64,000 nt of DNA from positions 124,001-188,000 of the forward strand of contig NZ_JACJQO010000005.1 of assembly GCF_014696715.1 (NCBI RefSeq). Reading direction: 5' to 3'. Of this stretch, positions 1 to 8,642 are shown one piece after another. Each line of letters starts with the position of its first letter. Positions within the stretch are counted from its first letter, which is position 1. Origin of the DNA: Pseudanabaena sp. FACHB-2040 (lineage in GTDB: Bacteria; Cyanobacteriota; Cyanobacteriia; Phormidesmidales; Phormidesmidaceae). The notes below the pieces were generated by a model. That model ran no database searches. It saw only the letters and a program-made list of their open reading frames with translations, and was not told where the DNA came from. The position numbers were made by a program, and so were the translations under genes.

Positions 1-173
1 GTTTCTGCCTCTGTTGTAGTCGGAATCTGGGACAGATAGACGGTCAGTTGCCCAACCGCTAAACCTCCTACCATTTGAGCAATCGCCTGTCCCTGATTTT
101 GATCTACCGTTTGGCGAACTTGATTGGTAGGATCAGGGGCTAAAACCGAGCCAGAGTCTGAAGAATCCGACAT
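1..173 (-). CDS. Small protein, N-terminal part only (runs off window)
   Basis: An open frame starts at an ATG (positions 173-171) and runs off the left edge, giving 57 visible residues beginning MSDSSDSGSVLAPDP. Residues about 16-45 (NQVRQTVDQNQGQAIAQM followed by VGG) closely resemble the C-terminal tail of the protein encoded just upstream at 223-660, where QTV, N-x-G-Q, I-x-Q-M and GG are all shared. Only 49 bases separate the genes, so they are probably co-transcribed. The visible part is acidic and then glycine/hydrophobic; no enzyme domain is in view. Function is unknown. A shared docking or effector-associated segment is an inference. Confidence 0.6.
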   Translation of the reverse strand, partial: MSDSSDSGSVLAPDPTNQVRQTVDQNQGQAIAQMVGGLAVGQLTVYLSQIPTTTEAE

Positions 174-222
174 GATACAAATGCACCCAGTTTATTTAGT
201 TCACCTACATTTATAGGTCCAC

Positions 223-660
223 CTATAGGTTCACGCCGTCTTGAATATTACCGTCAATTCGGCCAATGGCTTTGCCACCAGTCATTTGCCCAATTACCTG
301 CCCTTCATTATTCGTAACCGTCTGATTAATTTGCACTCCCGCTGTTGTTAGGGGGCTTTCTTGCATAATTCGAGCAATCGCCTCTTCCAGATCTGGATTC
401 TCCTTCAGCAAGGTTTCTAGCTCTTCTTGAAAGACCGCTTTACGAGCCTCACTTTCTGGCTTTGCTGCCACCTGTTCTGCTGCAATTCTGGCGTCGTCTT
501 TCGCCACCAACTTAGGATGCAATTTGCCCCAAATTTTCTTCGCTGTTTCCCAAGCATCCGGACCAATCTGACTACCTGCACTTTCAGCAGCCTTCTCACC
601 CAGCTTCATCAGAAAAGGCATACAGGAATTAAGAAGAGCCGCCAGCGCTAAAATATCCAT
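223..660 (-). CDS. Hypothetical 145-aa protein, possible adaptor of a conflict/signalling system
   Basis: The 145-residue protein begins with a hydrophobic helix (MDILALAALLNSCMPFLMKL), then a charged alpha-helical stretch with G-x-D-A-W-E-x-A-K-x-I-W at about residues 34-45, an acidic helix at about 75-102, and a polar tail with N-N-E-G-Q-V-I-G-Q-M-T-G-G. From memory, cyanobacteria carry many short proteins of this layout beside, or fused to, NTPase, TIR or protease effectors, but I cannot name the family securely. The tail recurs in the next gene downstream on the same strand. The start is the first ATG of the frame. Function is not assigned. Confidence 0.65.
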   Translation of the reverse strand: MDILALAALLNSCMPFLMKLGEKAAESAGSQIGPDAWETAKKIWGKLHPKLVAKDDARIAAEQVAAKPESEARKAVFQEELETLLKENPDLEEAIARIMQESPLTTAGVQINQTVTNNEGQVIGQMTGGKAIGRIDGNIQDGVNL

Positions 661-909
661 TTTATTTCTACCTGATGGTGCAGCAATAACTTCTCTCTAC
701 CACATCCAATCAAGTTAATTCAATAGTAGCCATGTTCTGAAAGCTCCCTAGGTGAACAGGGAGATGCGATCGCACTGCTTACCAAGAGAAGAATCATAGC
801 TGTCAGAGCCGAGTTAGCCTTCTCCTGCTTTGTCACCTATGCGTGACTGCGATACTGTTTAGTGGACAGCGCTGGCAGTTAGCTGATCTCCTCTAGGTGA
901 AAGCACATC

Positions 910-1338
910 ATGCAAAAAATTCTTTTTGATCTAGATATTTATCCTTACCAGATTGACTACCTGGGTCACGTTAATAATGCTGTTTACATTCAGTGGATGG
1001 AAATTGGGCGCATAAAATTGCTAGAGGCAATTGGCCTGCCTATTCATGAAATCTCGGAGCAGGGGTTTGTACCCGTTCTGGTTCACACCAGCATCACCTA
1101 CAAAGTGCCTCTGTATGTTAGCGATCGCGTTCAGATAGAGCTATGGTTATCTGAGTTGCGCCATGCTTCTGCCATCTTGCAATTTCGCTTTCGCAGCGAC
1201 CAACAAACGCTTGCAGCTGAAGGCATGCAAAAAGGTCTATTTGTGGATAAGCAAACTATGCGACCAAGGCGGCTTCTCCCAGAAGAAAAAGCTTTGTTTG
1301 TCCCATACCTAGACACGATTTTAGGTACGAACCAGTAG
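910..1338 (+). CDS. Acyl-CoA thioesterase, hotdog fold (4HBT family)
   Basis: At 142 residues this is the usual size for a single hotdog-fold thioesterase. The N-terminal part carries Y-Q-I-D-Y-L-G-H-V-N-N-A-V-Y, matching the 4-hydroxybenzoyl-CoA thioesterase-like active-site segment in which the first Asp is catalytic (here about residue 17). The family hydrolyses acyl- or aroyl-CoA thioesters in the cytoplasm. In cyanobacteria one member acts on 1,4-dihydroxy-2-naphthoyl-CoA in phylloquinone synthesis, but substrate choice cannot be read from the sequence. AGGTGA lies about 9 bases before the ATG and supports the start. It stands alone, with no operon partner visible. Confidence 0.85.
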   Translation: MQKILFDLDIYPYQIDYLGHVNNAVYIQWMEIGRIKLLEAIGLPIHEISEQGFVPVLVHTSITYKVPLYVSDRVQIELWLSELRHASAILQFRFRSDQQTLAAEGMQKGLFVDKQTMRPRRLLPEEKALFVPYLDTILGTNQ

Positions 1339-1512
1339 GTGTGCAGAGTTTTGGTAGAGGCACGTCTCCTACTCTAGATAGAACAAGTCTGACAGAAAAC
1401 TTTATATCCTTTGATGGAAAGATTTTGCAAAGCTACAGGCAGTTAAAGAGATTCATGACACAACTTCTGTAGCGAATGGTGGACTAATGCAAGTTATTGA
1501 GCAAGGAGCATA

Positions 1513-3246
1513 ATGGGTGGCAGCTTTCCCGCCATTCGAGATTTAGCAATCATTGGCAATCGTCGGACTGCGGCCCTGCTGACACATACGGGTGAGATTG
1601 TCTGGTACTGTCCAGGGCGGTTTGATCGTCCGTCTCTTTTAGCCGCCTTGCTCGATCCGTCGCAGGGCGGCAGTTGGAAGTTGAACATTCCGGAGGTTGC
1701 CTGCTCTGGGCGGCGCTACCTGGAGGATAGCGGCATTTTAGAAACAACCCTCACCCTGCCAGCGGGTGAGCTGCAAGTTACCGATTGGATGCCGATGGGA
1801 GAAAATGTTCCCCACGGAATTTGCCGCCAATTTTCATCAGCTCCTACCGATATTGCCGTCACGCTGCACCCTGCCCCCAATTATGCAGAGCGACGCCCTA
1901 CTCTTAAGCCCCAAGAGCACGGCATTCAAATTGATGGGCAGCATTACCTGTACGCATCTCATCCTCTCATTATTCAAGATGGGCGAGTTAGCTTTCTTCT
2001 TCCTCAAGGCGAAACCGGATGGAGCGTTTTGGTAGATGCTCCATTAACAGGTCTTGACGAATATCAGCTCAAGCTCTGGCTTGAAGAAACTCTGCAGTGC
2101 TGGCAGCAAATTAGCGCTCGTATCACCTACCGTGGACCTTACGAGGAGCAGGTGGTGGCTTCGATTCGGGTGCTGCGGCTGCTCACCTTTGAGGACAACG
2201 GCGGCATTATCGCAGCTCCCACAACCTCCTTACCTGAAGTCATTGGAGGACGACGGAACTACGACTACCGCTATGTCTGGCTCAGAGATGCCGGCATGAT
2301 TGTCAGCGCCCTAACCCGAGCCGGAAGCGACGGCATTGAAGAAAGACGCTTTTTAGATTTTATCTGTGGGTACGATCGAGATTCTGGCAGCCAGCCTCTA
2401 ATGCCTTTTTCCACGCTCGATGGCAAACCGGCTCCCCCTGAAACAACGCTGAGTTTGTCAGGCTATTGTCATAGCAGGCCTGTGGTCATCGGCAACGATG
2501 CTAAAGACCAGCTACAGCTCGATGCTTACGGTAACGTCCTACTAGCAGCCAAGCTGATTTACAACCGCTTTGACACCCGCGAGCACTGGTCACTCATTGC
2601 AGAAATTGCTGATTTTTTAGCCGATCACTGGCACGAACCCGACTACGGCATTTGGGAGGAACGGGAAGAACATCAATACACTTCTAGCAAAGTCGTTGTC
2701 GCCTGCGGTTTGAAGTTCATCGCTGAAGTTAGTCAAAATGAAGCCCAAGCTGAGCGCTGGCGAACTGCAGAGCAAGCCATCCGACAGTTTGTTGCCCAAC
2801 ACTGCCTTACCTCCGAAGGAGCCTATGCAGTCATCGCCGGTAGCGAAGCTGTGGACGTGACGGCTGCCCTGTTTCCCGTATGGGCCTACACCGAGCCCGA
2901 CAGCCCCGAAATGCTGGCAACGATGAGGGTGTTAGAACGCGATTATGCAACCGATCACCTTTATCGTCGCCACCTGAGAAACTTCGATTCTCAACAGGAA
3001 GGCGCATTCCTCGCCGGGACATTTTGGGTGGCCCAGTACTGGATCATGCGCCAAGACTACTTGCGATCGCAAGCCATCATCGACGCCGCCTTAAAATTTG
3101 CTAACGACCTGGGGCTGTTTGCTGAAGAAGCCGACCCCAAAACCGGACAGATGCTAGGCAACTTTCCTCAAACCTTTGTCCATGCTGCTTTCATCGGCGC
3201 AGTGATCGATCTCAAAAACGCAGAGTCATTCGCAGAAATGGAGTAG
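1513..3246 (+). CDS. Glycoside hydrolase family 15 protein (glucoamylase/trehalase-like)
   Basis: This 577-residue protein has an N-terminal beta-sandwich region (about 1-200) followed by an (alpha/alpha)6 barrel. Diagnostic segments are R-N-Y-D-Y-R-Y-V-W-L-R-D-A near residues 248-260, G-I-W-E-E-R near 379-384 (general-acid glutamate, about E382) and Q-Q-E-G-A-F-L-A-G-T-F-W near 494-505 (second catalytic glutamate, about E496). GH15 enzymes release glucose from alpha-glucans or split trehalose by inversion. No signal peptide is evident, so a cytoplasmic role in glycogen or trehalose turnover is likely. AGGAG at 1504-1508 places the start at ATG 1513. It stops 24 bases before the convergent bciB gene. 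Confidence 0.9.
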   Translation: MGGSFPAIRDLAIIGNRRTAALLTHTGEIVWYCPGRFDRPSLLAALLDPSQGGSWKLNIPEVACSGRRYLEDSGILETTLTLPAGELQVTDWMPMGENVPHGICRQFSSAPTDIAVTLHPAPNYAERRPTLKPQEHGIQIDGQHYLYASHPLIIQDGRVSFLLPQGETGWSVLVDAPLTGLDEYQLKLWLEETLQCWQQISARITYRGPYEEQVVASIRVLRLLTFEDNGGIIAAPTTSLPEVIGGRRNYDYRYVWLRDAGMIVSALTRAGSDGIEERRFLDFICGYDRDSGSQPLMPFSTLDGKPAPPETTLSLSGYCHSRPVVIGNDAKDQLQLDAYGNVLLAAKLIYNRFDTREHWSLIAEIADFLADHWHEPDYGIWEEREEHQYTSSKVVVACGLKFIAEVSQNEAQAERWRTAEQAIRQFVAQHCLTSEGAYAVIAGSEAVDVTAALFPVWAYTEPDSPEMLATMRVLERDYATDHLYRRHLRNFDSQQEGAFLAGTFWVAQYWIMRQDYLRSQAIIDAALKFANDLGLFAEEADPKTGQMLGNFPQTFVHAAFIGAVIDLKNAESFAEME

Positions 3247-3270
3247 GACAAAGGCCAACGACCCAACTTT

Positions 3271-4467
3271 CTAATCCGGCAACTTGTACTGCCTCACAAT
3301 GCGCTTAGCAAACTCCGGTACGTGGGCCGCCAGCTTTTCTGGGTAGTTGCGCTTAACAAACAGGTAGTTGCGCGTGAAGTGAGAGTCAATAGAGAAGCGA
3401 GCATACTCCAACCCCTTAGGGCCAATGCGCTCAATGAAAACGCCCATTAGCTTGGCGGCCCACATCGGCAGAGTAACGCCTTTGTCGTAGGCAGGGATGC
3501 TCTGCTGCACAGCGGGTTTGCGATCGCCCTGAGACATCACGGGCTGAGTTTCGATCTGATCCTGCACCAAGTCCAGCATTTCCTGTCCCCGATCGTTGCG
3601 AACCACGATCCACTGCCAGCCAAAGGGCGCACCCATGTAGCCCACCACTAGATCAGCTAGACCATTGACATAGTCAAAGCAGCTCATGCAGGAGGGAGCA
3701 AACACATCCTTCAGCTGGTTGGTCTTGAGGCCAAAGAAAGGTACTGTCTCGGTCGAGCCGTCTTCGTGCTTAAAGTGCACCCGGAAATCCTGCATGAACT
3801 CGTAATACACCACTGTTTCTGGAGAGCGGCTGGTGGTATCCAAAAACTTTTGTAGGCCGGCTCGGTCAACATTGTCCACACAGGGCATGCCCAGCACGTA
3901 GAGCTTTTCTAGCCCCAGCCGATGCTCCACAGCCCGCAGCGCCTGAATCTGACAGCCCACCCCAATTACCAGCAGGCGCTTCATGTTCGACTGCTCCACC
4001 AGCTCCAGCACCGACAGGTTGGGAGAGAGCGTAGGTTTGTTGACCTTCGCCGCCAAAATTTCTTCCGGCGTGGTAGCCAGCACCGGCTTGGGCTGGAACC
4101 GATCTTCCTGCGTATTTTGAACGCAAATGACCCCTTCTACCAAGCCTCGATTCAGCATCTCAATGGCAATGCTGCTGACAATGCCAGTCCACTGAGCCCC
4201 TTCAACGGGCTGGGTTTTGCGGGCCGTCATCATGTCCTGATGCACCCCAAAGTACCAGTCATTTTCCTGCTCTAAATCGCGGCTGCGCCCGTGGGTTTGG
4301 GTCTCTAGCTCGGGAAACTGCTGGTTGATAAACGCGCAGGCTTCTTTGACGTAGTGAATGTAGTAGGTATCGCAGAGGCCGCATTCGCTGCACAGTTCTT
4401 TGGCGGGGCGACGGGCTCCGGGGCGCAGGGCTTTGGCTTTCTTATGGGGCGGCTGGGCCAGGGTCAT
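3271..4467 (-). CDS. bciB: Ferredoxin-dependent divinyl (proto)chlorophyllide 8-vinyl reductase, F420-dehydrogenase-beta-like
   Basis: The 398-residue protein belongs to the coenzyme F420 hydrogenase/dehydrogenase beta-subunit family. It has the N-terminal iron-sulfur motif C-S-E-C-G-L-C (C26, C29, C32) and a second cluster motif P-S-C-M-S-C-F-D-Y in the middle. Length and motifs match the cyanobacterial BciB type (slr1923-like), which reduces the 8-vinyl group of divinyl chlorophyll precursors using ferredoxin and FAD. The related plant enzyme HCAR reduces 7-hydroxymethyl chlorophyll, so that activity is the main alternative. It is transcribed convergently with the GH15 gene and divergently from the kinase, with about 400 bases of upstream space. 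Confidence 0.9.
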   Translation of the reverse strand: MTLAQPPHKKAKALRPGARRPAKELCSECGLCDTYYIHYVKEACAFINQQFPELETQTHGRSRDLEQENDWYFGVHQDMMTARKTQPVEGAQWTGIVSSIAIEMLNRGLVEGVICVQNTQEDRFQPKPVLATTPEEILAAKVNKPTLSPNLSVLELVEQSNMKRLLVIGVGCQIQALRAVEHRLGLEKLYVLGMPCVDNVDRAGLQKFLDTTSRSPETVVYYEFMQDFRVHFKHEDGSTETVPFFGLKTNQLKDVFAPSCMSCFDYVNGLADLVVGYMGAPFGWQWIVVRNDRGQEMLDLVQDQIETQPVMSQGDRKPAVQQSIPAYDKGVTLPMWAAKLMGVFIERIGPKGLEYARFSIDSHFTRNYLFVKRNYPEKLAAHVPEFAKRIVRQYKLPD

Positions 4468-4870
4468 ACTAAACAGTTTTATGAACGTTACAACTGTATG
4501 ATCACCTTACATCAGGGCTTTGATTGATTGAAAAGGGTGCCGATATTTGTTACGAAATGCTGCAAAGGAATGGGTCGACTCGTTGCTTAAGGCCAAAGCT
4601 TGGGCCTAAAGGGCAATGAGACCATTACTCTGTGATTTGAATCTCGGTTTTACAGTGATCGCTAGACCATAGAGCAAGCCTCAGGATCAGCGTAATTCTT
4701 AGCGCTCTCCCCTACACTGAAGAAAACTGGTGTTTGGCCTTTTGCTTTTGGGGATCGAGCCCTATTTACGCTGCTCAGGGCGTCTGCCTCTCGAAAAGCT
4801 TGTGGTTACAGCCCTCTCAACCCCTTTTCTATGTGCGCTTCTTACGCCGTCCCTGACACCGCCTAAGCTG
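4468..4870. other. Intergenic region between divergent bciB and kinase genes
   Basis: This stretch of about 400 bases must hold both promoters. I see no inverted repeat, NtcA box or RNA structure that stands out. A GTG at 4730 is in frame with the kinase and would add 47 residues, but that segment is not kinase-like and the conserved zinc-ribbon start lies at 4871. Confidence 0.5.
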
Positions 4871-6895
4871 ATGATCTGTTGTCTAAATCCTAACTGCACC
4901 CGGCCTGAAAATCCTGACAGTGGTAAGGTTTGCCTAAGCTGCGGAACTCTTTTGATTCAGCAGCTTAGAGGTCGCTACCGGCCGGTTAAGGTGATTGGTC
5001 GGGGTGGATTTGGCCGCACTTATCTCGCTACAGACACCGATCGGTTAAATACTTACTGTGTTGTCAAGCAGTTTGCTCCGCAAACTCAAGGCACAAAGTC
5101 GTTTAACAAAGCTGTCCAGCTTTTTGAGCAAGAGGCCCTACGCTTAAATGAGCTGGGCGAACATCCTCAAATTCCTACTTTGCTGGCCTATTTTGAGCAT
5201 GAGCAGTACCTCTATTTAGTGCAGCAGATGGTTGAGGGGCGCACCCTTTACCAGGAAGTGCAGAAGACTGGCCCTTACAACGAATCTGCCATTCGCGCTC
5301 TGTTGAATGATCTATTGCCGGTGCTGCAGTTTATCCATGAGCAAGGAGTGATTCACCGCGACATTACCCCAACTAATGTGATTCGCCGCAAGGTAGACAG
5401 CAAACCGGTGTTGATTGATTTTGGCGTGGCCAAGCAGTTTTCTGAAACGATTCTCTACGAGCCGGGAACTCGCATTGGCACCGAGGGATTTGCGCCTATA
5501 GAGCAGCTGCGCAGCGGTCAAGCCTACCCTTCCAGTGACCTGTATAGCTTGGGTGCGACCTGCCTGCACCTGATCACGGGCTGTAAACCTGAAAGTCTAT
5601 ACAACCCGCTAGAAGGCCGCTGGATGTGGCGAGAAAAGCTGCAGCAAATAGGCCGCAGCTGCCATCCTGAACTGGGTAACCTTTTAGACCGCTTGGTCAA
5701 AGATCTGGTGAGCGAGCGTTTTCAGAGTGCAGGCGAAGTGGTAGCAGAACTGCGGCGAATTCCATCGCTGGAGGGGGCAGTGCCGGGTTGGGTGTCTCAA
5801 GGGTCGGCCAGCAGTCGTTTGCCTAGTGGCGGTAGTCTGCCGCTGGGTAAAGAGCGCAAGATCTCCATTCCACCGATGCCGACTACGAAGCCGCCTAAGA
5901 TGTCTGTGCCCTCCCTTTCTCAGCCCCGGCTGACGAAACCACCCGGTTCGCTGTCAGGGCTGTCGGGGCCTGGCCGCAGCGGTCTGGTTTCGGGCACTAA
6001 AGGAACCGGCTGGCAGTGCGTTCGAGAACTGACGGGCCATAGCTCTTGGGTGACTGCTGTGGACTTTAACCCTAAAACGCCGACTCTGGTCAGCGGCAGC
6101 TTGGATGACACGCTCAAGATTTGGAACTTGCAGTCAGGGCAGGTGTTTTATAGCCTGGAGGGCCATGCTCGCGGGGTGAATGAGGTCAAGGTGAGTGCCG
6201 GAGGGCAGGTGTTAGCCAGCTGTGGTGACGATGATGTGGTGAAGGTCTGGAACCTGGCTGAGGGGGCTTTGCTTTATGTGCTTAAGGGCCATCTGCGAGA
6301 CGTTACGTCGATTGCCATTGGGGCCAAGGGGTTTTTGCTGGCCAGCGGCAGTGAGGACATGACGATTAAGCTTTGGAAGCTGGATAAGGGATCGCTTTTG
6401 AAGACCCTGACCGGGTCGTCTGGCATGGTTAAGACGGTGGCGATGACCTCGGATGAAGGGACTTTGGTCAGCGGCGGGCTAGACAATAAGGTGCGGGTTT
6501 GGGAAGTGGGGACGGCCCGGCAGGTGCGCGTTTTGTCTGGTCATATGAATACGGTTAACCAGGTTGCGATTAGCCGCGACAACCGGCTTCTGGCCAGCGC
6601 TAGCAAGGATCGCACCATTAGACTCTGGAGCCTGCGGTCGGGGTCGCTGATCCACACGCTGAGCGACCACACTCAGGAGGTCAATGGGGTTGCGATCGCA
6701 GCCGACAACCGCACCTTAGTCAGCGGCAGCAGCGACGGCACCCTCAAAGTGTGGGATACGCAAACTGGACAGCTCAAGTACACCCTGACCGGCCATACCA
6801 ACTCTGTGCTCGGCGTCGCCTTCCATCCCAATGGCCGGGTGATCGCCAGCGCTAGCGCCGACAAAACCATTCGTGTGTGGCGCTGGGCTGGGTAG
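4871..6895 (+). CDS. Serine/threonine protein kinase with C-terminal WD40 repeats
   Basis: I choose ATG 4871 because the protein then opens with the four-cysteine ribbon C-C-L-N-P-N-C and C-L-S-C-G (residues 3-25) that heads many cyanobacterial kinases; an in-frame GTG at 4730 is less likely. The kinase domain (about 35-310) has the glycine loop G-R-G-G-F-G-R-T-Y (43-51), the lysine in V-V-K-Q-F (about 66), H-R-D-I-T-P-T-N (162-169) and D-F-G (183-185), so it looks catalytically complete. A Pro/Ser-rich linker leads into about seven WD40 repeats (about 382-674) with recurring G-H, S-G-S/A-S-x-D and I-K/R-V-W. It is a Hanks-type signalling kinase with a beta-propeller for partner binding; the target is unknown. 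Confidence 0.92.
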   Translation: MICCLNPNCTRPENPDSGKVCLSCGTLLIQQLRGRYRPVKVIGRGGFGRTYLATDTDRLNTYCVVKQFAPQTQGTKSFNKAVQLFEQEALRLNELGEHPQIPTLLAYFEHEQYLYLVQQMVEGRTLYQEVQKTGPYNESAIRALLNDLLPVLQFIHEQGVIHRDITPTNVIRRKVDSKPVLIDFGVAKQFSETILYEPGTRIGTEGFAPIEQLRSGQAYPSSDLYSLGATCLHLITGCKPESLYNPLEGRWMWREKLQQIGRSCHPELGNLLDRLVKDLVSERFQSAGEVVAELRRIPSLEGAVPGWVSQGSASSRLPSGGSLPLGKERKISIPPMPTTKPPKMSVPSLSQPRLTKPPGSLSGLSGPGRSGLVSGTKGTGWQCVRELTGHSSWVTAVDFNPKTPTLVSGSLDDTLKIWNLQSGQVFYSLEGHARGVNEVKVSAGGQVLASCGDDDVVKVWNLAEGALLYVLKGHLRDVTSIAIGAKGFLLASGSEDMTIKLWKLDKGSLLKTLTGSSGMVKTVAMTSDEGTLVSGGLDNKVRVWEVGTARQVRVLSGHMNTVNQVAISRDNRLLASASKDRTIRLWSLRSGSLIHTLSDHTQEVNGVAIAADNRTLVSGSSDGTLKVWDTQTGQLKYTLTGHTNSVLGVAFHPNGRVIASASADKTIRVWRWAG

Positions 6896-6996
6896 GTCGT
6901 AGGGAGATAACCCTCTCTTCTTTCTAAAACCGTGGGAGTCTCTTCCTTTACTTGGGCACTCTACACCTCATAGGGGGCCTTTGGTTTTAGGAAGAC

Positions 6997-7563
6997 ATGA
7001 TCTTGACTCAGCCATATTCAGCGTATCGTTCCTCTGCAGGTTCAGCTTCAGGTGTAAACCCTATGGAAGCTGATGCCTATGGTGTCAAACTTCCGGCCTT
7101 TGGAAGTGAGACCCTTATGGAAGCTGACGCCTACGTTGTCAAACTCCAGACCTATGGAAATGAGCCCCTTTTTGGTGATTTAGTCGAGGGGTCCGTCATT
7201 CTGAACTCAATGGGCCAAATTGTTGCCGACGAGTGGATCAGTGCCTCTCAAAATTATCGAGATATTAGGCTTGATCGTTGGATTGTCATGCCCAGCTACA
7301 TTCGAGGGATAGTACTGCTGCCTGCTCAAGCTGGCGAGCTGGCTGGCCATACGCTCCCAGCTCCATCAGTCTCTGGCAAACCTCGGCTATTGTCCTCGTT
7401 TGTGGCGGGTTTTAAGGCTGCGGCAGCGAAGCGGGTTAACCTTTACCGAAATCAACCTGCACTGCCACTCTGGCAGCGCAACTACAGCCAAACACTGATT
7501 CCCGATGAGGTGGCGCTAGGGCGTATCCGCCGCTGGCTGCAGGAATCTTCAGAGCAGCCTTAA
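6997..7563 (+). CDS. Degenerate REP-associated (Y1/HUH) transposase-like protein
   Basis: The 188-residue protein keeps the scaffold of REP-associated tyrosine transposases: E-P-L-F-G-D-L-V-E-G-S-V-I-L-N, V-A-D-E-W, W-I-V-M-P, and near the C terminus L-W-Q-R-N-Y followed by a helix with D-E and R-I-R-R-W-L. In active relatives the sequence after V-M-P is N-H-x-H-G, supplying the HUH metal-binding histidines; here it is S-Y-I-R-G, so both histidines are gone. The segment after R-N-Y is S-Q-T-L-I instead of the usual Y-E-H-I-I. The N terminus carries a tandem 18-residue duplication. It is probably a decayed or repurposed relative, and nuclease activity is unlikely. The frame is intact, so I call it a CDS. 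Confidence 0.7.
   Translation: MILTQPYSAYRSSAGSASGVNPMEADAYGVKLPAFGSETLMEADAYVVKLQTYGNEPLFGDLVEGSVILNSMGQIVADEWISASQNYRDIRLDRWIVMPSYIRGIVLLPAQAGELAGHTLPAPSVSGKPRLLSSFVAGFKAAAAKRVNLYRNQPALPLWQRNYSQTLIPDEVALGRIRRWLQESSEQP
7063..7170 (+). repeat. Tandem 54-bp duplication inside the transposase-like gene
   Basis: Two adjacent 54-bp units (7063-7116 and 7117-7170) encode MEADAYGVKLPAFGSETL and MEADAYVVKLQTYGNEPL. The second unit matches the normal start of the Y1 domain and the first is an extra diverged copy. Both begin with ATG, so the original start may have been the second one. Confidence 0.85.
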
Positions 7564-7580
7564 GAAGCAGTCTGAATCTA

Positions 7581-8555
7581 CTATGGCTGAGCTACCCAAA
7601 AAATAGACTTGACTGGGCGGCGTACCCAGTTGCCGTCTTGATCTAGCCGACCATAGTGAGTTGTACCCGCCTGAAAGAGGGACGATGAGCTGCCCCCATC
7701 CAGGTTGAGGGCTTTTTCTACGCCTAGGCTAGTGAGAAAGTCGCTCAGGTCGGCAAAGCTCATGCCGGAGGGCGAGACGCCCGGCTTCTGAGCTGCCATC
7801 ACCAGAACTAAACTGCCGTCGGGTTTAATGCCAATCGCTGAGCGAGCATTGCGAGAGCGGCTGCCGAGAGCATCTCGGTTAATCGCTCCATCGGCCCCGT
7901 AGCCGATAAAAGCTTCTTCATAGGCGGTGCTTTGGGGCAGCAGTTGGGGGCCTGCCCCTACCGCGTCAATCAGGGTGCAGTTAGCTGGCACTGGGGCACT
8001 GTGCAGCGTGATGTCGTATTGAGCTGCGCCCTCGCAGTCGTAGCGGCGAAATTCTGAGCGATTGAGGATTTGGTCGAGGTAGCGGGTGAGATCGGGGTTG
8101 CCCATGAGCCGGGGATTTTGTCGGGGGTCGGCCACCAGTTCTTGGCTGCTGACAACGTAGGATGTAGTCTGACCGTTATTAGGGTCAAAAAATCCGGCAT
8201 TGATGGCAATTAAGGCATTGAGACGCTGAGCCATCTGGTCAAGCGGCACCAGGTTTTCGGGCAGGCTGACTCTAATTGGGTAGGCTTGAGGATCGGCAAT
8301 GGTCACCGTGTAAACCTTGCTATGGGGTAGCTCTATGACCTCAAACTGGGGCGGTAAGGCGGGAGCCGGAGCCACTATTGCTTCTTCTGGAGGGATAGCG
8401 TTGGCAGTGGGCTGGGGCGCGAGGTGCAGCTGAGCTGAGCTTAAAGCCCCCGCGAGCAAACCCAAGGCCAAGCCCAGACTGAGACCGATAAAGAGTTGAA
8501 GAGTTCGCCGCTGCCTTGGCATCATGGGAGAAAGTAGGGCTGTCGATGTCTGCAA
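7581..8555 (-). CDS. Phosphodiester glycosidase family protein (NAGPA domain), membrane-anchored
   Basis: The 324-residue protein has an N-terminal hydrophobic segment (about residues 20-42, LFIGLSLGLALGLLAGAL) acting as signal anchor or signal peptide, then a periplasmic domain. Family hallmarks are A-I-N-A-G-F-F-D near the middle, A-R-S-A-I-G-I-K-P-D-G-S-L and the C-terminal A-L-N-L-D-G-G-S-S-S-S. Members related to the human uncovering enzyme cleave sugar phosphodiesters; bacterial ones are thought to act on exopolysaccharide or wall glycans. It ends 17 bases from the convergent transposase-like gene and is divergent from a glycosyltransferase pair, consistent with surface glycan metabolism. 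Substrate is unknown. Confidence 0.85.
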   Translation of the reverse strand: MQTSTALLSPMMPRQRRTLQLFIGLSLGLALGLLAGALSSAQLHLAPQPTANAIPPEEAIVAPAPALPPQFEVIELPHSKVYTVTIADPQAYPIRVSLPENLVPLDQMAQRLNALIAINAGFFDPNNGQTTSYVVSSQELVADPRQNPRLMGNPDLTRYLDQILNRSEFRRYDCEGAAQYDITLHSAPVPANCTLIDAVGAGPQLLPQSTAYEEAFIGYGADGAINRDALGSRSRNARSAIGIKPDGSLVLVMAAQKPGVSPSGMSFADLSDFLTSLGVEKALNLDGGSSSSLFQAGTTHYGRLDQDGNWVRRPVKSIFWVAQP

Positions 8556-8642
8556 ATCTCATCCCAGGGTACTCTAAATTTTTTCCTGTTTCGTTTGAAC
8601 AGTGGCCAGTTCCCGGCATAGAACTCCTTGAGCTCCTTTGGC

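Noticed and set aside
6924-6990. CTAAAACC ... GGTTTTAG inverted repeat upstream of the transposase-like gene, as a REP or IS end
   Set aside because: The arms are only 8 bp and 51 bases apart, and no second copy was seen; chance is a sufficient explanation.
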